DNA from: Chitinophagaceae bacterium UBA1931
Lineage (GTDB): Bacteria; Bacteroidota; Bacteroidia; Chitinophagales; Chitinophagaceae
Length of the DNA: 64,000 bases
NCBI GenBank assembly: GCA_002337125.1
Contig: DDFJ01000001.1
Coordinates: 893,597-957,596, forward strand
Direction of reading: 5' to 3'
The translations under genes and the position numbers were made by a program. Each line of letters opens with the position of its first letter. The stretch's first letter is position 1. Below are positions 8,890 through 18,600 of the stretch, in pieces. The notes below the pieces were generated by a model, which saw only the letters and a program-made list of their open reading frames with translations, had not been told where the DNA came from and ran no database searches.

Positions 8890-10830
8890 TTACCAAACCT
8901 TCAAGTTAAGAATACCTTTCTCCCGATTTTCAAATGGCCCTGGTAAAGGGTTGTATTCGGAACGCTTATTACCAAAATAATCAATATCAATTTTCATCGG
9001 GGTTCCATCGGGGTTCTCATAAGCAGCACCAGCCACCTTGGACTTACCCAAAAGTTCGGTAGTTATGATTTGAGTACTGAGTGCTGATGATGACCCGTCA
9101 GCATTAAATTGAAGATATACTTTGGTATCTTTTTCAACTAATTTAATGTTAGGATTTAAATAAGGCCTGGTCACATATTTACTTTCGTTATCATAAGGCT
9201 GTGCTCCATTGTAGTAAACATTATTGTTTATTTTAACCGGCCATATTGCCTTGTTGTAGTTTTTAACATCACCCCATAAAGGTAATTTTGCAGAAGTACT
9301 GTTGTAACTCATTAATCCATATTTTATGCTGTCTTCGCCATGTACATTTGTACCTACTCCAATAAAGATATTATTGTAAAATCGATCGTCGCCAGCTAAT
9401 ACAGTGCTCAATCCTGCAACTTCGGTTGAATGTGGCAAATGATATGGTGTAAAGCGGTTTGGATCGGCCCATACAGTCACTTTTCCCGTAATAAGATTAT
9501 GAACAAATGCGCCTCCTTCTGATTGTGTAGCAATTCCTTGGGTTGAAAGAAGAATATTATTGTCTACAAGAAATGGACCATGACTTACCTCAAAAAAGAG
9601 ATCCTGCCATTCATTGTTATAAAGCAGATTTCTAGAGATTCGAGTTCCTTGTGTCATCCAGTCAAACCAGCATCCAAAAGCACCAACATCATGAATCCGA
9701 TTTTTTACAATGCGGGTATCGATTGCTGCATGGATTTTTATCCCTGCAAGCTCTGCTCCGCTAAACTGTTTTTTTTGATGAATATGATGTATGTGATTAT
9801 TCTCAATAAGACTGAATGCAGCCCCCATACTTCCACAAATACCAGTTTGTTCGCAATTGTAAATTTCGTTATTCCGAACAATGTGTGATCCGATGTTCTC
9901 TTTATTCCAACCGTTATGTAGTGCACGAAACACAACCTCAATGTAGTGGATAGAACCATCTATGCTTGGGTCAGCTGTCCATACATTTTGCCCAGTACCT
10001 CTTTCTTTTCCCAAAGTAATTCCGGAACACTTGGAATCGTGGATTTCACAATTTTCGATAATCCAGCCTTTGTTCCAGTGTGTGGAGATCATACCGATTT
10101 GTTCGGCTGTTGGTGCACCCCACTGGGTGGCTGCTTGGCTAACGTTAAAACCAGATATGGTTATATAATTTAAACCTGGCTTTTCGGGGTAAAAACATGA
10201 CCTTCGAATACTTAACTCAACAAGTTCTTTATTGGGATTGGTCGCTTGAAAGTTTGCCCAAATAGTGGTACTGTTAGCATCTGTTTCACAATACCATGTA
10301 TAAACAGAACCTGCTTTATCGTTGCTTTTTTCATAGGGAACAGCATCGATTACTTTTTCAATCTTATCCATTTCGTACAACGACTTTCCATTCAGAAAGA
10401 TGTCGGCTGTATGATTCTTTCCATAATTATCGCACCAATCACCAAAAACTAAATCAGCACAAGAATTGTAACTGCCAAAAAACGTATTCGGAATAACAAC
10501 TTTCCACACACCGCTTTTCTCTTTCTTCCATCCAGAAATAATTTCAGAACCTTTAATTTCTACTTTTTCTCCGTTCGCTGCCTGATAGACAATACGCTCA
10601 ACATCAGACAGTCCACCACGAACAGGATTTACACATTCCCGATAAGTTCCCCCATGAACTGTGATTATATCTCCAGGCTGAGCAACCTGTGCAGCTTTAG
10701 AAATTGTTCGAAAGGGTTTTGCAAGCGACCCCTCATTAACATCACTACCATTAACCGCCACATGATACTCTTTTGAAAAGGCTCCGGATATAAACGAACC
10801 AAGAAATATCAAAATCAATAATTGTTTCAT
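8890..10830 (-). CDS. Beta-xylosidase, family GH120
   Basis: This 646-residue protein starts with a signal peptide (1-19) and EYHVAVNGSD, a DUF1565-like first coil, then a long right-handed beta-helix. It matches my memory of the founding GH120 enzyme XylC along the whole length: QPGDIITVHGGTYRE, RRSCFYP, HWNKGWIIENCEIHDSKCSG, HLPHSTEVAG and a terminal LKVW. The two catalytic acids of that family have counterparts: the nucleophile Asp390 (FDWMTQGTR) and acid/base Glu414 (FFEVSHGP), 24 residues apart. Its role would be releasing xylose from the non-reducing end of beta-xylosides in the periplasm. It has a 691-bp leader and probably its own promoter, apart from the main operon. Confidence 0.9.
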   Translation of the reverse strand: MKQLLILIFLGSFISGAFSKEYHVAVNGSDVNEGSLAKPFRTISKAAQVAQPGDIITVHGGTYRECVNPVRGGLSDVERIVYQAANGEKVEIKGSEIISGWKKEKSGVWKVVIPNTFFGSYNSCADLVFGDWCDNYGKNHTADIFLNGKSLYEMDKIEKVIDAVPYEKSNDKAGSVYTWYCETDANSTTIWANFQATNPNKELVELSIRRSCFYPEKPGLNYITISGFNVSQAATQWGAPTAEQIGMISTHWNKGWIIENCEIHDSKCSGITLGKERGTGQNVWTADPSIDGSIHYIEVVFRALHNGWNKENIGSHIVRNNEIYNCEQTGICGSMGAAFSLIENNHIHHIHQKKQFSGAELAGIKIHAAIDTRIVKNRIHDVGAFGCWFDWMTQGTRISRNLLYNNEWQDLFFEVSHGPFLVDNNILLSTQGIATQSEGGAFVHNLITGKVTVWADPNRFTPYHLPHSTEVAGLSTVLAGDDRFYNNIFIGVGTNVHGEDSIKYGLMSYNSTSAKLPLWGDVKNYNKAIWPVKINNNVYYNGAQPYDNESKYVTRPYLNPNIKLVEKDTKVYLQFNADGSSSALSTQIITTELLGKSKVAGAAYENPDGTPMKIDIDYFGNKRSEYNPLPGPFENREKGILNLKVW

Positions 10831-11521
10831 ACGATTATCATTATTATAATTTAGAAATAATTAATCTTCTATTATAAGACCAGTAATACATGCATGCAAA
10901 ATTTTAATTGAGATGTAAATTATCAAGTTGCATTAAATCAATTTGTCATTTTAAAATCTTACAAGGAACTATTTTTTAATTTTTATCTATCTTATTATAA
11001 ACACCATTAAGGTTGTATGTAGTATGTCTACTTTTTTAAAAGTTCGTATAACCAATATCAACATGCGAATGATTATAAAATCAAATTGTCCAATATCACA
11101 TAGCTGGCACAATAAAAACTTTAAAATTTTATAATAGCCAGTTAACAGTATTAGGATATCTGATATCTCCTTTTCAACTCCCGTTCCTTTTGTTAATAAT
11201 ACTTTACAATTATTTAAATAGTTGAAAAAATATTCATTACTTCTCTGCTGCTACAATAAGACATTAACATATGGCACAAGATAAACAGTATAAAAAGGGT
11301 ATAAAAATCAAATTGTTGTTTTGACCATTTTAACCGCATCCCTGCATTAAGGAACTATTTGGCCAGAAAGGTCATAATCTGTAGATAAAGGAAAGATAAA
11401 GCAAGGAGTCAATTCAATTCGCTTTTTTCTATAACTGCATTAAAAAATCCCATTTTTGTAACCCGTTATGTTTTTGATTTTATATTCTTTGAAACAAGAT
11501 AAACTGAATAAACATTGAAAA
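10831..11521. other. 691-bp AT-rich intergenic region upstream of GH120
   Basis: No coding frame of note. It presumably holds the promoter of the GH120 gene (minus strand) and the end of the GH20 transcript. A near-perfect dyad GGATATCTGATATCTCC (about 11154-11170) could be an operator. I see no clear TTTG ... TAnnTTTG promoter pair on the minus strand and no repeat shared with the island ends. Confidence 0.4.
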
Positions 11522-13477
11522 TTACTTCTCACCCAAATACTCTACCCTGAGATTTAAAATACTTCCGTTAAACTTCTTTATCATTTTCAAAGGAAAGAAA
11601 AGTGTCTGCACATATTTCCTTTTATCTTTTTGATGAACATCCGCTTTGTTTATTTCAATTGCCAATGTTTCAACCAATTGATCATTCACAAATAATTTAG
11701 TTGCGGTATTGGTACCTTCAATACTCATCTTTACTTCTTTACCTGGTTGTAATACATAATTAAACCTGTAAGTATAACCATCACGGCTGAAACCGATTTT
11801 TCCTTCTTCCGGATCTGTTACATAAAAAACAGAATAGTCTGAAGAAAACAAAACGGTCCCTTTTGGATTATTGCCAGCTGTTATATCAAAAGTTACCCTG
11901 TAATTATACCCAATGTCTGTTAATGATTGGTGCAGAAGCTTTCCCTGTTTTGGTTCTCTGATTTCGAAAACAATTCCTTTTGCCGATCTTGCCGGACGAC
12001 CGAGCATGTTAACTCCCGGTGCTTCACTTAAGAAAAGTCGTTTACGGTTAAACTCAGCAAATGGTAATGTTGCATTTTTCCCATCCCACATTTTTATAGC
12101 AAGTGTTTGCATTGCCGGAAATATTCTGTGATATACATCCTGGCTGCTGATACCATTGCCTGTATGATCGTTCCATACAGCAAACATGCCACCTTTTATC
12201 TGGGGATGTTTCTCTTCAAAAACTTTTCCGCCAATTACAGCAGGTGTCCAATTTTCATATAAACTTTTTATATTCAGATAGTCGTAATAATAACCCGCTG
12301 CTGGCACGATATACAGATAACCATCCGGCACACTTAATAAATCATAACCTTCTTTTATCATATCTACCGGATCAGCATATCCATTGTACCAGCAAGCCAT
12401 CAGGACATCTTTTACTTTAACAGGTGTATTTCCTTTTGCATGAGTTAAAGCTCCCCACATCGCCGCCTTCTTACCAAAAGACTCTATATACTTAATGTAA
12501 TAGTCTGTGAAATAGCGGAATTTTTCAACCACCACACTGTCTTTATTGCTGTACTCATCAGTTCCAATATGAACGTATTTATTTACAAAAACCGGTTCAG
12601 GTCCTTCCAGGTATTCTTTATACAGGTTATCTAAAAATGAATAGGTTTCCGGATTAAATAAATCCAGGTGATCCATCCCGTATGTTTTGCTTCCCAATTC
12701 TGGTTTATAGTGTGTAAAAGCAAGTGTATGTGCAGGCGCATCTATTTCGGGAATAATCGTAACGCCCTGCTTTATTGCATCAATCTGAAATTGCCTGAAT
12801 TCCTCTTTTCCATAATAGCCATCCTTTGCTGCAAGACCGGGATAGGTAGAACTTTCAAGTCGAAACGCTGAATAAGTATTATTCCAATCGCCATTAAAAA
12901 ACTGTTTAAAACCATTGTCATTTAAATGCACCTGGAAAGTATTCATTTTGTAATACGACATTAGTTTTACAACTGTCTTTAGATAATCTAATGAAAAATA
13001 TTTTCTTCCTGCATCGAGCATAAACCCTCGCATTGGGTAATCAGGATAATCCCTGATAATGCCACAAGGTAATTGATCAGACTGTTCTGCCATTTGCAGC
13101 AATGTGCGTGTAGCCCAATATAAACCGATCGTACTATTAGCTGTTACCTGGATGGTTTTACCTATTTCTATACGGTAAGCTTCCTCTCCTTTATCTTTTA
13201 AACTATCAGGATTGATGATAAATAAAATTGTGTTTTCAGATGCACCAACTGATTTCAACTCCAGTTTTGTTCCAAACATTGTTTTGTAATCAGCAGAAAA
13301 TTGTCCGGCAATTTTTTTGGCTTCGCCTGATGCAACAATTTTTGTTTTGCCAGATATTAAAAAACTGTCTTCAGTTCCCTTCCACTCTCTTAATTCTGGC
13401 ACCACAAAGGGTTTCGGGTTTTGAGTATGCCCCACTATTGAGGCTAAAAGAAAAATAAAAAATATACCTTGTCTCAT
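11522..13477 (-). CDS. GH20 beta-N-acetylhexosaminidase-like protein
   Basis: 651 residues with signal peptide (1-18). An N-terminal GH20b-like domain (about 25-140; IGLYWATRTLLQM) precedes the catalytic barrel, which begins at DYPMRGFMLDAGRKYF. The catalytic Asp-Glu pair is present as HIGTDEYS (Asp307-Glu308), where HxGxDE is the family pattern; IPEIDAPAH is another hallmark. About 170 C-terminal residues form an extra beta-rich domain (LFVNDQLVETLAIEI) of the kind seen in laminin-G-like folds. It is expected to remove terminal beta-HexNAc residues in the periplasm. The start is 1 bp from the stop of the upstream beta-helix gene, so the two are translationally coupled and probably act on the same glycan. 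Confidence 0.87.
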   Translation of the reverse strand: MRQGIFFIFLLASIVGHTQNPKPFVVPELREWKGTEDSFLISGKTKIVASGEAKKIAGQFSADYKTMFGTKLELKSVGASENTILFIINPDSLKDKGEEAYRIEIGKTIQVTANSTIGLYWATRTLLQMAEQSDQLPCGIIRDYPDYPMRGFMLDAGRKYFSLDYLKTVVKLMSYYKMNTFQVHLNDNGFKQFFNGDWNNTYSAFRLESSTYPGLAAKDGYYGKEEFRQFQIDAIKQGVTIIPEIDAPAHTLAFTHYKPELGSKTYGMDHLDLFNPETYSFLDNLYKEYLEGPEPVFVNKYVHIGTDEYSNKDSVVVEKFRYFTDYYIKYIESFGKKAAMWGALTHAKGNTPVKVKDVLMACWYNGYADPVDMIKEGYDLLSVPDGYLYIVPAAGYYYDYLNIKSLYENWTPAVIGGKVFEEKHPQIKGGMFAVWNDHTGNGISSQDVYHRIFPAMQTLAIKMWDGKNATLPFAEFNRKRLFLSEAPGVNMLGRPARSAKGIVFEIREPKQGKLLHQSLTDIGYNYRVTFDITAGNNPKGTVLFSSDYSVFYVTDPEEGKIGFSRDGYTYRFNYVLQPGKEVKMSIEGTNTATKLFVNDQLVETLAIEINKADVHQKDKRKYVQTLFFPLKMIKKFNGSILNLRVEYLGEK

Positions 13478-13478
13478 T

Positions 13479-15623
13479 TTAGTATTGAATATTTATTTCA
13501 GGAAGTACACAACCAATTTTCTCAACAGGTATTGCCTGAAAGTTTGCAATCTTTTTAAACACAGCAGCATCTTTCCTGAATCCTTTTAATGGATCATTGT
13601 TATCTGCAAAACCAGGATCTTCATTTGTTATCCAGTTGTTCCAGAACTCGCCCCATTGTGTTTGTCCGTTTAAAACAGTTTGAATTTTATAAAAGAGATT
13701 TCTTTCTATCCGGTTTCTTTTTGGAAAACCCGGGGTATCATTAAAGTAATTCACTAATTGAGGATATGCCTCACTGTAAGGCGGCTGCTGATATTTTACA
13801 GCATTCAAACGTTGTTCAAATAATCCTGCGGGTTTTATCATATTTGCTGCCCAATTCTGCAAACGGTTATCAATATGAATTGCTACCGGCGACTCGATAA
13901 AGATGTTATTATAATAATGATGATCGCTGCCGCCTCCAATTAAAACTGGCAAAGAACCGGCCCGGAAATAAATATTACCGTACACTTCACTCCCACATGC
14001 ACCATCATCATGATAGGTAGCAGTTACTCTGTGTCGTGGACTTAAGTCTTTAAAGTAATTGTAACGGATAATGTTTCCCTGTTCAGATGGATCCCTGCCA
14101 TAATAAATGGCTCCCTGATCATCAACTTCTGTACATACATTGGTGATTCTGCAATATTCAATCACATGATTATTGCCATGAAACAATACGGCCATGCTTG
14201 GAGCATCGCTTATATCGCAATTTGAAATACGATTTCCTGTACCATCTATCCACACAGCCGGACGATATGACTTTTCGATGCGGTTATAAAATTGAATGCG
14301 GCAGTTCTCAACAAAGTTGTTTGAATTTACCAATGTTTTTCTGTTACCTCCACCCAGGCTGATACCACCTGCGCCAACATTGTAGATATAGCAATTTCTG
14401 ACTCCATTATTTTTTCCTGCATGACGATCAAATACAGGATCCACATAAATTTTTCCCTGAACATCTCCCAGCAATCCGGCAATGCTGTCGCCTCCTGTTT
14501 CCATTGAATGATGAAACAAATCCATTCTCCCGGCCAGCGTCCCCATTCCCATTGAAACAGCTACATTACCCAGGTTACGTAAAGTGCAACTATCAACAAT
14601 TACGTTTTCTGTGTTTTGCATATAAATACCCATCCCCCTGCTGTTTTCGATCACCACATTTTTAATTTGCACGTTACTGCAATTGATGATTGAAATAAGT
14701 GGTTGTTCCATTACCGACAGTTGAACATTATTAATGACAGTCTGTGGAGGATAGAAATAAATTTTTTGTTGATTAAAGTCGATAGCATACTCACCCGGCT
14801 TATCAATTTCTTCAATTAAGTTTACAGCAAACCAACGCCGAAAGCTTGCTCCTGTCATAAACTGGTAGGTAGTAAACATTCCAGCTTGTATCGTTTGATT
14901 AGCCGTATCAATTTTTTTTACAGGTATCAGGTCATCTGCATAACCATGACCGAAATATCCACTAATCCATATATTATCTGATAGCAACCATTTATTTGGT
15001 CGTGATTCGTTGTAATGAAAAACCGGTAGCCTGTTATTGGCTTTATCTTTATCATCTCCTGCAATTTCAATCGCACCGATTAAAGCCATTGTATCGTTTG
15101 GCCAGCGGGAAAGTTGTAAAGGTTTACCATTGATAAAAAGTTCATTCCAGGCAGGAATACTGGGTCTTCCAAAACCAGTTGCATGCAGATTAGAAACAGG
15201 AATATTTAGTTCTTTAAAATCAATGACCCGTATAGAATCAACCACTTGCTTTTGCAAACGTTCCTGGATTTGCTTGCTTGTGACTTTCTGTATTTTTTTT
15301 AAAGCAATAATTTGGTCGCCGGATATAGAAACTTGTGCTCCATGTTCTGCAGCAATAATCAGACTATTCCAATTTCCACCTGAAACAGTGATTGTATTTC
15401 GAACAGCATAACGACCCGCTTTCAATACAATCAATACATTGCCCGTTTGTTTTTTAGCCAGCTCAACGGCCTTTTGAATAGTAAATAACGGAGCCGACAG
15501 GCGTCCGCTGTTGTGGTCGTTACCGTTGGGAGAAACAAAGATTTTTGACTGTGCCGGTAAACTTGTTACCAGGAATAAAAAGACTGCAAGAAGTACTCCT
15601 TTATTGAAAATTGAAACATTCAT
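13479..15623 (-). CDS. Secreted right-handed beta-helix protein, probable glycan-active enzyme of unknown family
   Basis: 714 residues with a signal peptide (about 1-24) and SKIFVSPNGNDHNSG at the mature N-terminus, the usual entry of parallel beta-helix carbohydrate enzymes. Helix coils with N-x-I and C-x-I steps follow. The most conserved-looking part is EVDDQGAIYYGRDPSEQGN followed by YHDDGACGSEVYGN, rich in acidic residues and likely the active groove. I cannot place it in GH120 or GH141 with confidence: it lacks the DWxxQGTR and FFEVSHGP motifs of the former and the GGWGLYTDEGSS motif of the latter. A lyase or a further helix-type glycosidase is possible. It lies between GH2 and GH20 in the PUL and is coupled to the GH20 gene. 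Confidence 0.8.
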   Translation of the reverse strand: MNVSIFNKGVLLAVFLFLVTSLPAQSKIFVSPNGNDHNSGRLSAPLFTIQKAVELAKKQTGNVLIVLKAGRYAVRNTITVSGGNWNSLIIAAEHGAQVSISGDQIIALKKIQKVTSKQIQERLQKQVVDSIRVIDFKELNIPVSNLHATGFGRPSIPAWNELFINGKPLQLSRWPNDTMALIGAIEIAGDDKDKANNRLPVFHYNESRPNKWLLSDNIWISGYFGHGYADDLIPVKKIDTANQTIQAGMFTTYQFMTGASFRRWFAVNLIEEIDKPGEYAIDFNQQKIYFYPPQTVINNVQLSVMEQPLISIINCSNVQIKNVVIENSRGMGIYMQNTENVIVDSCTLRNLGNVAVSMGMGTLAGRMDLFHHSMETGGDSIAGLLGDVQGKIYVDPVFDRHAGKNNGVRNCYIYNVGAGGISLGGGNRKTLVNSNNFVENCRIQFYNRIEKSYRPAVWIDGTGNRISNCDISDAPSMAVLFHGNNHVIEYCRITNVCTEVDDQGAIYYGRDPSEQGNIIRYNYFKDLSPRHRVTATYHDDGACGSEVYGNIYFRAGSLPVLIGGGSDHHYYNNIFIESPVAIHIDNRLQNWAANMIKPAGLFEQRLNAVKYQQPPYSEAYPQLVNYFNDTPGFPKRNRIERNLFYKIQTVLNGQTQWGEFWNNWITNEDPGFADNNDPLKGFRKDAAVFKKIANFQAIPVEKIGCVLPEINIQY

Positions 15624-15920
15624 TTACTTACAATTTACAGAACAAAAATCTAAAAAAGACCAGGAGTAAGACTACCCCCGGATATCGATTGCGTATACAT
15701 AGAAAAAACTACTAAGAAGTTGAAAAAAACACTGATTATTTTATTGTCAATTTCAACTCTCTTTCAATTTCATTAAAAAGGTTGTATCTCTTTTCGCAAC
15801 TATCCATTTTAATCGTTCAGGCAGTTTAAGACAAGAATGTTATCATTACTTGTTGCCTGTTTATTATAAATTCACTGGTTTATCATAGGATTAATGTTGT
15901 TGTAATTTTTACCCGATTTA
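15624..15920. other. AT-rich leader upstream of the beta-helix gene
   Basis: About 300 bases, rich in T-tracts, between the gene starting at 15623 and the gene remnant at 15921. It probably serves as promoter or leader for the beta-helix/GH20 pair. I see no clear hairpin terminator or consensus promoter in it. Confidence 0.35.
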
Positions 15921-16052
15921 TTAATATTCCACTTTGTAATCCTTTTTAATTGGTTGTCCCGTCCATGCTTTTTTAGAAGCCCATTCAGCAAATGCGCAAC
16001 GCACCTGTGCCGGTTTTATAAAATCATGTAATTTTTCATCTCTTATTAACCT
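15921..16052 (-). pseudogene. Short C-terminal gene remnant after the GH2 gene
   Basis: A minus-strand frame of about 43 codons, starting just inside the GH2 gene's last codons in another frame, ends in a normal stop (15921-15923). It looks protein-like: DEKLHDFIKPAQVRCAFAEW, then KKAWTGQPIKKDYKVEY. It has no start codon or upstream part, and a stop (16053-16055) precedes it in frame. The composition resembles the end of a secreted hydrolase. It may be what is left of a PUL gene deleted between GH2 and the beta-helix gene. I do not recognise the family. Confidence 0.5.
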
Positions 16053-18543
16053 TTAAATAAATTGATTGTCCGCTTTTCAATCCGGAAACAGGTTTAAGTA
16101 AAACATCTCCTTTTCTTTTACCTGAACGAATAATGAATGTTGCAATACCAGCTTCAGCATTTACAGTAGCAGGGCTAAGTAATTCTGCATCTCCGGTTAT
16201 ATGAAGTGTAACAGGTAAAGAACTTTCGGTTAATAAATGATGTTGCTCATCAACAAGCTTTGCATAAATAAAAATCATATCGCCACCTGCTTTCCATGGC
16301 AAACCATTAATAGCCGGTTCTATTACAATGGAACTAAATGTACCAGGTTTTGAAAGTTTATACGTAGCAAGAGGTTTCCCTGCAACCATGCCAACAGCTT
16401 CAAGGTTTCCCGTCTTATCAACACTTAATTGAAAAGTAAAAGGCGGGTGTGTTAACCGGGTTGCATTTCCTCCGTCAAATGGCTTGCCTCCTTTTTCCAG
16501 GTCAGTTCCATAATCTGTTTCTGGTCCGCTATCAGGTTTTTGTCGCCCAATTAAAACTCCATCCATATACAAAGCAACTTCTTCACAATTACTATAAACA
16601 ATAAGTTTCGATAAGTCAGATTGTTTATTCCAGTTACTTGCAATGTAAACCATAGGTCCACTTGCAAAAGGAAGTTGCGGATTAACTTTTACAGGCTGCT
16701 GACTTTTATAAAAATAATAGCTGTATTTAGGAATACGGAACAGGTCTGCAACACCCCACCCTTCAATTCCTACTGTACAACCAGCAAGCCCATCAAAAAA
16801 AGCCCAGTTTAAATCGCCTATTGCACGTGGATTGTTCGTCCTGTTTTTATTATGCTCCCATTGAAGATTCCATGCTTGTTGCAACAATGCTTTTTCTCCC
16901 GCCGCCCGCGTTTGTCTGCTGCTGCTGTTTCCTCCACCAAATTCATAGTCACCATATTCCCTTATCAGAAATGGATTTTCAGGATAGGTTGTATTGTTTC
17001 TTTTGCCGGGATCACCATTCCAGTCATCATATGGCACATCCCAACAGGCTTTTGTATAATAAGAATCTCCGCTGGTAAAAAAATTGCCTGTACCACGCCA
17101 TTCACTTTTCGCAACTTCTGCCTGTTTACAACGGAACTCAGCTGAAGGATATGTTTCATTCAAACTCATTTCCCATAACAGTACACAGGGATGATTCCTG
17201 TCTCTGCGAATGGTTTGCCGTATATCATTCATAACATGTTCTGTAAAATCAGGATGCTTGTTAAAAAACTGCCAGCCAGGAATGCAATTAATGATAAGAA
17301 CTCCCAACTCATCTGCGGCATCCATAAAAGATGGATCAGGAGGATAATGTCCTGTTCGCACAGCATTCATACCAGCTGCCTTTATCAGCCATGCATCACG
17401 GTAACTGGCTTCATTTGAAATAGCATTACCGATATATGGATAATTCTGATGCCTGTTTGTACCCGTTATAATAAACGGCTCGCCATTGATTAACAAACCA
17501 TCTTTCGAAGTAATCTGGAATGTGCGTATACCAATCCGGGTAATTTTTTCACTGATGATTTTCTGGTTACTTTTTATCCTTGTAAATAATCGATAAAGAT
17601 GAGGATGATCCGGATGCCATAATTGAGGGTTAAGCACTTCAAGTTGCTGTATATAGTGACTGTCTTGATTTGCTTTCAATTTATTTACAGCTCCGGTAAA
17701 TCTTGCAACCTGTTTTCCCTTCTTATCAAACAAATCCTGCTCAATTGTAAACGTTGCTGTTTTGTTTTGAAAATTCTCAACATGTGTCTGCACTTCTACA
17801 ATTGCTTTCTGCGGTGTAACATATGGATAGGTAACAAAAACACCTCCTCCTGCTGTTTTATTTGCACTGATGCTGTTACTGATATGTAATGGTTCCTGTA
17901 CATGCAGCCACACATCCCTGTAAATTCCTGAATAATAAATAAAGTCAAGTTTTTCTACAGGTTTACCTGGTGGCACAACAGGGTTTGCTTTGTTCTGCAA
18001 CTTCACTACTATGCTGTTCTTTGCCGAACCATAATGCACCATGTTGGTAATCTCTATTTCAAAAGGCAGATAACCACCTGTATGCCTGCCTGCATAGATT
18101 CCATTCACCCAAACATCGCTTACCTGCATTGCTCCTTCAAATTCAATACTGATATTTTTTCCTTTTGATGCAGCAGGTATGATAAATTCTTTTTGATAGT
18201 AGGCAATTCCTTCACGTGGTTTTATGATAATTAATGGTTCGGGAAAAGCAATATGTGGCAGGCGGACTGTTTGCCATTTTTTATATTTCAGCAATTTCAT
18301 TTCATTCAACAGAGAAGGATGTTCTTCTTTGTCTGAATGATCTTTTTCATTTATCTGCTCAATCATAAACTGATCAGACCAATTTGTACCTAATCGCCGG
18401 AACGAATCAACTTTCGATTGGTTTACAAATTCAAAGCTGGTAAACTTCCAGCCTTCATTAAACGAAGTTGTTTGTGCATACGTTAACGTTGAACTGAAAA
18501 GAACAACAATGATGATTACAGAATTCAGAAATATTTTGCGCAT
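16036..18543 (-). CDS. GH2 family glycosidase (beta-galactosidase type)
   Basis: 835 residues: signal peptide (1-23), sugar-binding jelly roll (about 85-220; YYQKEF, VWVNGIYAGRHTGGYLPFE), immunoglobulin-like domain (225-335), then the TIM barrel with ITGTNRHQNYP, the acid/base Glu463 in MSLNE and the candidate nucleophile Glu529 in REYGD. The C-terminal 230 residues are further beta-sandwich domains as in long GH2 enzymes of Bacteroidota. The family includes beta-galactosidases, beta-glucuronidases and beta-mannosidases; the NRHQ motif and general layout favour a beta-galactosidase, but specificity is open. The gene is 57 bp downstream of GH43 in the main run and overlaps the small remnant at its 3' end. 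Confidence 0.88.
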   Translation of the reverse strand: MRKIFLNSVIIIVVLFSSTLTYAQTTSFNEGWKFTSFEFVNQSKVDSFRRLGTNWSDQFMIEQINEKDHSDKEEHPSLLNEMKLLKYKKWQTVRLPHIAFPEPLIIIKPREGIAYYQKEFIIPAASKGKNISIEFEGAMQVSDVWVNGIYAGRHTGGYLPFEIEITNMVHYGSAKNSIVVKLQNKANPVVPPGKPVEKLDFIYYSGIYRDVWLHVQEPLHISNSISANKTAGGGVFVTYPYVTPQKAIVEVQTHVENFQNKTATFTIEQDLFDKKGKQVARFTGAVNKLKANQDSHYIQQLEVLNPQLWHPDHPHLYRLFTRIKSNQKIISEKITRIGIRTFQITSKDGLLINGEPFIITGTNRHQNYPYIGNAISNEASYRDAWLIKAAGMNAVRTGHYPPDPSFMDAADELGVLIINCIPGWQFFNKHPDFTEHVMNDIRQTIRRDRNHPCVLLWEMSLNETYPSAEFRCKQAEVAKSEWRGTGNFFTSGDSYYTKACWDVPYDDWNGDPGKRNNTTYPENPFLIREYGDYEFGGGNSSSRQTRAAGEKALLQQAWNLQWEHNKNRTNNPRAIGDLNWAFFDGLAGCTVGIEGWGVADLFRIPKYSYYFYKSQQPVKVNPQLPFASGPMVYIASNWNKQSDLSKLIVYSNCEEVALYMDGVLIGRQKPDSGPETDYGTDLEKGGKPFDGGNATRLTHPPFTFQLSVDKTGNLEAVGMVAGKPLATYKLSKPGTFSSIVIEPAINGLPWKAGGDMIFIYAKLVDEQHHLLTESSLPVTLHITGDAELLSPATVNAEAGIATFIIRSGKRKGDVLLKPVSGLKSGQSIYLKVNKR

Positions 18544-18600
18544 ATTGATTAGATCGGATAAAAGTCTTGAATAATATTATTGACCAATTAATAAAATCAT

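Noticed and set aside
11522..13477. PUL as a chitin-degradation locus because of GH20
   Set aside because: There is no GH18 or GH19 chitinase, no chitin-binding module and no deacetylase; the other enzymes point to xylose and galactose.
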